Assembly: GCF_014646195.1 (NCBI RefSeq)
Contig: NZ_BMMZ01000005.1
Coordinates: 248,001-312,000 of the forward strand
Direction of reading: 5' to 3'
Origin: Microlunatus endophyticus
GTDB taxonomy: Bacteria > Actinomycetota > Actinomycetes > Propionibacteriales > Propionibacteriaceae
Length of the DNA: 64,000 nucleotides
The notes below the pieces were generated by a model that saw only the letters and a program-made list of their open reading frames with translations, was not told where the DNA came from and made no database searches. The translations under genes and the position numbers were made by a program. The first letter of the stretch is position 1. Every line of letters begins with the position of its first letter. This document shows, one piece after another, positions 60,547 to 64,000 of the stretch.

Positions 60547-61886
60547 CAGCCCTGGGCCTTGATGGCCTTGGCTACGGTGTCCTGGAGGGTCGACAGTGCC
60601 TGCTTGGCGGTCACCTTGCCACCGAGGATGGACTGGGTGAAGGTGTCCATGGCGGGCGTGCCGTCAACCGTGGTGACGCCGAGGAACAGCGAGTTCGAAC
60701 CTGGAGCGGCCCAGGTCTTGGAGATCGGCTGCCATTCCTCGATTGCCTTGACTGCGTTCTTGTCCTTGCGGAACCCGGTCTTTTCGGTGATCGACTTCAG
60801 CGGCGGCAGACCGATGCCGGTGTTCGAAGTCCACAGCGGAGCCATGTTCTTGTAGTAGTACGTCAGGAACGCTTCGCTCGACTTCTGGTTCGGCGTGTTG
60901 GTGTACATCATGATGTTGTTCGGGAAGTAGAGCGCGCCCTTCTTGCCCGAGGGGCTGGTCAGCGGGCTCCCGATGGTGAGCTCCGGACCGACCGTGCCGC
61001 CGATGTTGTTGGCCAGACCGGCGGTGTCGAAGCCCATGCCGAACTTGTGGGCCTTCCACTGCGACTGCGCGTTGTCGCTGGTGTAGCTGACGCTGTGCGG
61101 GTCGACGTAGCCCTTCTTGACGCAGTCGAGGACGAAGTTGATCGCCTCGATGTTGACGTCGGTGACCATCTCCGGCTCATGACCGGCGTTGAACAGGCCG
61201 CCGCCGTTGTTGATCATCCAGCTGACCAGCGTGTGGCTACCGGTGTAGGCGCCGGCGCCGGCCATCGTGCCGTAGCCGTAGATGCCCTTCTGCTTCAGCG
61301 CGGCACAGACCTTGTCGAAGTCGTCCCAGGTCTTCGGCGGCTCGACACCGGCCTGGTCGAGCAGCTTGGTGTTGTACCAGAGCACGCGCATGTCGAGGTT
61401 GTACGGGATCGCCGCATAACCTTTGTCGACCTTCATGGTGTCGATCAGGCCGGGCAGGAAGTCGTCGTAGAGACCGTTGGACTTCCAGGAGTTCAGCAGG
61501 TCGTCGGCGTAGGCGATCTTGCCCTGCGCCTCGAACTGGAAAGCCTGCGTGCCGCCACCCGAGCTGACAGCCGGACCGGTGTTGGAGGCAACGGCCGAGG
61601 CGAAGGTCTGGGTGAAGTTGGCCCACTGGATGGTCTGGTAGCTGGCCGGGTTCAGACCCGAAGCCGGCTTGTAGCTGGTGGTGATCTTCTTGTCGAGCGT
61701 GGTGAACTGGGTATTGCCCCAGGGCATGTTCCAGAACTTGAGCGGCTTCTCGCCACCCGATGAGCCCCCGGTCGATGCGGCCCGGTTGCAACCCGTCAGA
61801 ACCCCGGCGGTCGCGATGCCCGCTGCGCCGGCGAAACCGAGGAATCCCCGGCGGGACAGCGCGGGACGCGGATTCGGAGCTGCCAT
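60546..61886 (-). CDS. Sugar ABC transporter solute-binding lipoprotein
   Basis: 446 residues from ATG 61886 (AAGGA ahead). A twin-arginine motif RRGFLGF and a lipobox LTGC (cleavage before Cys) indicate a Tat-exported lipoprotein. The mature part has the type-1 sugar-binding fold with GGTQAFQFEAQGKIAYADD and WYNTKLLDQAGVEPPKTWDD. It is first in the operon binding protein-MalF-MalG-LacI. Upstream, CGAAAC and GTTTCG form a widely spaced inverted repeat (near 61940-61960) of uncertain meaning. Confidence 0.93.
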   Translation of the reverse strand: MAAPNPRPALSRRGFLGFAGAAGIATAGVLTGCNRAASTGGSSGGEKPLKFWNMPWGNTQFTTLDKKITTSYKPASGLNPASYQTIQWANFTQTFASAVASNTGPAVSSGGGTQAFQFEAQGKIAYADDLLNSWKSNGLYDDFLPGLIDTMKVDKGYAAIPYNLDMRVLWYNTKLLDQAGVEPPKTWDDFDKVCAALKQKGIYGYGTMAGAGAYTGSHTLVSWMINNGGGLFNAGHEPEMVTDVNIEAINFVLDCVKKGYVDPHSVSYTSDNAQSQWKAHKFGMGFDTAGLANNIGGTVGPELTIGSPLTSPSGKKGALYFPNNIMMYTNTPNQKSSEAFLTYYYKNMAPLWTSNTGIGLPPLKSITEKTGFRKDKNAVKAIEEWQPISKTWAAPGSNSLFLGVTTVDGTPAMDTFTQSILGGKVTAKQALSTLQDTVAKAIKAQG

Positions 61887-62299
61887 GTCTTGTCCTTCCG
61901 AACCCGCTTCATTGACCGGGTTCTTGTTCATCGTCGAACGAAACTTATCGGAGCCGGCGTTTCGACATTGACCCCTTCCGGCAACGGACCAAGGGTGCTC
62001 CGGTGATCGATAGTTGTCAAACGCCTGCAACGATTCAACGCCTGAATCACCACCGAATCGTTGCCTTCGACGGACCTGAGACACCCCTAATCGGACGATT
62101 AACTAGGCTCTGACAAGGCAGGATGCCGACTCGAGCGGATATTGCGATGATTTCGCTGCGAGGATCGAAACATCCCGACTGGACGAACCGGACCGAGCCG
62201 GACACCGGCCTCCAGGCCGGATCCTCAACTATCGCCCCAGGGACGAAAACGTTCGCTGAGGTTGGTTCGGCGTCAGTGTCGGAGGCCGCGTACGGGAGA
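61887..62299. other. Divergent intergenic region, about 410 bases
   Basis: This lies between the divergent sugar-importer operon and the CobA-like gene. It should hold both promoters. I see a CGAAAC/GTTTCG half-site pair near 61940-61960, a candidate LacI-type operator, and AT-richer stretches, but no gene or riboswitch that I can support. Confidence 0.5.
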
Positions 62300-63475
62300 A
62301 TGGCAACCGTCCCCGTCCGTCCGCGGGGTCGACTGAGCGGAGGCTTCGTGGGTTCCTGGCGCGGCATTGAGGTGGGCCGTCGACGAGTGGTGGTGATCGG
62401 TGCGTCGAACCCGTCGCCGGCCGAGGTCGCCGCACTGCTGCAGGCCGACGCACGAGTGCAGGTGTACGCCACCGAGCCCGGCCCGGCAGTGCAGGACCTG
62501 GCCGACCGCGTCCGGCTGCAGCTGAGTCGGCTGTCGCCGACTGCATTCACCGCAGACGGAGCGCTCCTGGCCCGAATCCTGGACGGCGTGGCGCTCGTCA
62601 TCACCGACGGCGGCACCGAGGCCGACCGGGCGGTGCTCGCCGCCGCGGAGAAGGTGGGTGTCGTAGCCGTACGCCTCACCCCGGGCGGGCAGGAGTCGGG
62701 CGGGCAGGAGTCGGGCGGGCACGAGCCAGGCCAGGACGGTCCGGACCGGGTCGGCCGGGTCGTCCTGGTCGGCGGCGGCCCCGGCGATCCGGGTCTGCTG
62801 ACGATCGCCGGGATGGAGGCGATCAGGAGCGCCGACGTGATCGCGACCGACCGGCTCGCTCCGCTGGCAGCCTTGGCGAACGCCCGGGTCGATGCCGAGA
62901 TCATCGACGTCGGGAAGATCCCCCGCGGGCCGGGCGTCGGTCAGCAGACCATCGAGGAGCTGCTGGTCGATCGCGCCCGGCGCGGCAAGACGGTGGTCCG
63001 GTTCAAGGGCGGCGACAGCTTCGTCTTCGGCCGCGGCGGGGAGGAGTGGCAGACCTGTGCGGCCGCCGGCATCCCGGTGACGGTCATCCCGGGTGTGACC
63101 TCTGCCAGCGCGGCGCCGGCCGCAGCCGGCATCCCGCTGACCCACCGCCAGCTCTCGCAGGGATTCACCGTGGTGACCGGACACGTACCGCCGGGGGATC
63201 CGCGCTCCAAGATCGACTGGCCGTCCCTGGCGACATCCGGTCTGACCTTGGTGATCATGATGGGGATGGCAAACCTGCAGTCGATCGCCGAGACGTTGAT
63301 CAATCACGGCCTGGCCGCGCAGACACCAGCCGCCGTGGTCGCCGACGGTACCCTGGCGACGATGCGGAGCGTCCGCGCCCCGCTGGCCGAAATCGCTGCC
63401 CAGGCAGCGAAAGCCGGCCTTGGCGCCCCGGCCACCGTGGTGATCGGGGCGGTGGCCGGCTTCACCCTGAGCTGA
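62300..63475 (+). CDS. CobA/CysG-type uroporphyrinogen-III methyltransferase fusion
   Basis: About 391 residues from ATG 62300; GTG 62350, with GGAGG four bases ahead, is an alternative start. An N-terminal siroheme-synthase-like NAD-binding domain (RRRVVVIGASNPSPAEVAAL) is joined by a repeat-encoded GGQESGGQESGG linker to a SUMT/CobA domain: VVLVGGGPGDPGLLTIAGM, GRGGEEWQTCAAAGIPVTVI and GVTSASAAPAAAGIPLTHR. It would make precorrin-2 and oxidise it towards siroheme or cobalamin. CysG-type fusions are well known. No cob or nir genes are adjacent. Confidence 0.88.
   Translation: MATVPVRPRGRLSGGFVGSWRGIEVGRRRVVVIGASNPSPAEVAALLQADARVQVYATEPGPAVQDLADRVRLQLSRLSPTAFTADGALLARILDGVALVITDGGTEADRAVLAAAEKVGVVAVRLTPGGQESGGQESGGHEPGQDGPDRVGRVVLVGGGPGDPGLLTIAGMEAIRSADVIATDRLAPLAALANARVDAEIIDVGKIPRGPGVGQQTIEELLVDRARRGKTVVRFKGGDSFVFGRGGEEWQTCAAAGIPVTVIPGVTSASAAPAAAGIPLTHRQLSQGFTVVTGHVPPGDPRSKIDWPSLATSGLTLVIMMGMANLQSIAETLINHGLAAQTPAAVVADGTLATMRSVRAPLAEIAAQAAKAGLGAPATVVIGAVAGFTLS
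62683..62727 (+). repeat. 15-bp in-frame tandem repeat in the CobA-like gene
   Basis: GGGCGGGCAGGAGTC occurs at 62683 and 62698, with a degenerate third unit at 62713-62727. It encodes the Gly/Gln/Glu/Ser linker between the two enzyme domains. Confidence 0.8.
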
Positions 63476-63532
63476 TCTTGATCCTGATCGTGATCTTGGT
63501 CCCGATCTTCATCGTGATCTCGGTCAGGATCC
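63473..63532 (+). repeat. Ten-unit hexamer array built on TGATCN
   Basis: Successive hexamers TGATCT, TGATCC, TGATCG, TGATCT, then TGGTCC, CGATCT, TCATCG, TGATCT, CGGTCA and GGATCC. They fill the gap between two convergent genes and overlap both stop codons (63473-63475 and 63524-63526). Confidence 0.75.
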
Positions 63533-63919
63533 CCAGGTCGTGAGGCAGAACGGGTGGCCGGCGGGATCGAGCATCACCCGCCAGGTCTCCCCCGGCTGAA
63601 ATTCGGGCCTGGTCGCACCCAGCTCGACAGCCCGCTCGGTCGCGGCATCGATGTCGGCGACATTCAGATCGAGGTGGAACTGTTTGTCGCTGGCCTCGTC
63701 CGGCCACGCCGGCGGGTGGTAGTGATCGACCTTGCCGAAGCCGATGGCGGTCCCGTCCTCCCCAGCCAGCATCCCGACATTCTCGTCCTGGTAGGTGATG
63801 GCCATCCCCAGGAATGCGGAGTAGAAGTCCAGCAGCGGCTTCGGATCGGCACAGTCGATGGTGAACATCGCGACGCGGCCGGCCGGCGTGGCGGTGGCGT
63901 CCGGTTGTGTTTGGCTCAT
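63524..63919 (-). CDS. VOC-family (glyoxalase-like) protein
   Basis: 131 residues from ATG 63919 (a further ATG at 63931 is possible). The VOC fold shows MFTIDCADPKPLLDFYSAFL, the metal-ligand-type residues in FHLDLNVADID, and a C-terminal DPAGHPFCL. A catalytic role (glyoxalase, dioxygenase, antibiotic binding) cannot be assigned; single VOC genes of this length are commonly uncharacterised. Confidence 0.88.
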   Translation of the reverse strand: MSQTQPDATATPAGRVAMFTIDCADPKPLLDFYSAFLGMAITYQDENVGMLAGEDGTAIGFGKVDHYHPPAWPDEASDKQFHLDLNVADIDAATERAVELGATRPEFQPGETWRVMLDPAGHPFCLTTWGS

Positions 63920-64000
63920 GGGTGCAGCCAACCACCCGCCACCGACAGCCGGCCAGCGACAAATCCGACACCGGTCGGGAAACGAGCGGCAACAACGACC

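Overview
This window is a high-GC actinobacterial chromosome segment. Polyphosphate glucokinase, a SecA2-type translocase, an F420-dependent (Ddn-type) protein, Nei2 and many leaderless starts fit an actinobacterium. I infer a member of the Propionibacteriaceae, such as Microlunatus, from gene content and style; no 16S rRNA is present. No phage, transposase, CRISPR array or rRNA operon was seen. The only RNA gene found is tRNA-Gly(CCC).

Layout: 1-240 holds the start of an iron-regulated siderophore-interacting protein behind a DtxR/IdeR box. 0.2-9.1 kb carries housekeeping and accessory genes: a BNR-repeat protein, an ADP-ribosylglycohydrolase, a NarL-type two-component pair, a methyltransferase, a paired SMR exporter and a P-loop protein. 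9.1-12.6 kb is a phosphonate/phosphite-type ABC importer (phnD-phnC-phnE, with two permease domains fused). 13.6-20.7 kb is the most interesting locus: four tightly coupled genes (EPSP-synthase-like/acyl-CoA ligase fusion, acyl-CoA dehydrogenase, FabL-type reductase, dienoyl-CoA reductase-type flavoprotein). Their combination matches the known route from shikimate to cyclohexanecarboxyl-CoA, the starter unit of omega-cyclohexyl fatty acids and of ansatrienin.

20.9-38.6 kb holds a GH36 alpha-galactosidase, an SPFH/ribbon-helix-helix pair, a DUF1707/PH-domain cluster ending in an unusual PH-domain/kinase fusion, polyphosphate glucokinase, ArgS, an aldo/keto reductase, Nei2, a thioredoxin/DUF4395 pair and Pgi. 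38.7-48.5 kb holds a disulfide oxidoreductase, Mpg, a Gfo/Idh/MocA protein, VanW, LysE with a divergent Lrp regulator, and SecA2. Between these lies a decayed HxlR/MFS locus. 48.5-49.3 kb is degenerate. 49.3-56.5 kb holds a long acyl-CoA dehydrogenase, a DUF4282 protein, PaiB and a branched-chain 2-oxoacid dehydrogenase operon (E1alpha, E1beta, E2). The end carries a RIO kinase, a sugar ABC importer with its LacI regulator, a CobA-type methyltransferase and a VOC protein.

The cyclohexanecarboxyl-CoA operon and the branched-chain dehydrogenase would both supply unusual acyl-CoA primers for fatty acid synthesis. Non-coding structure is also rich. Two families of dispersed repeats occur, some of them inside coding regions. 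Short tandem repeats are built on GATC words. A TAnnnT hexamer placed 6-7 bases before the start codon recurs at 17 genes, which points to leaderless transcription.
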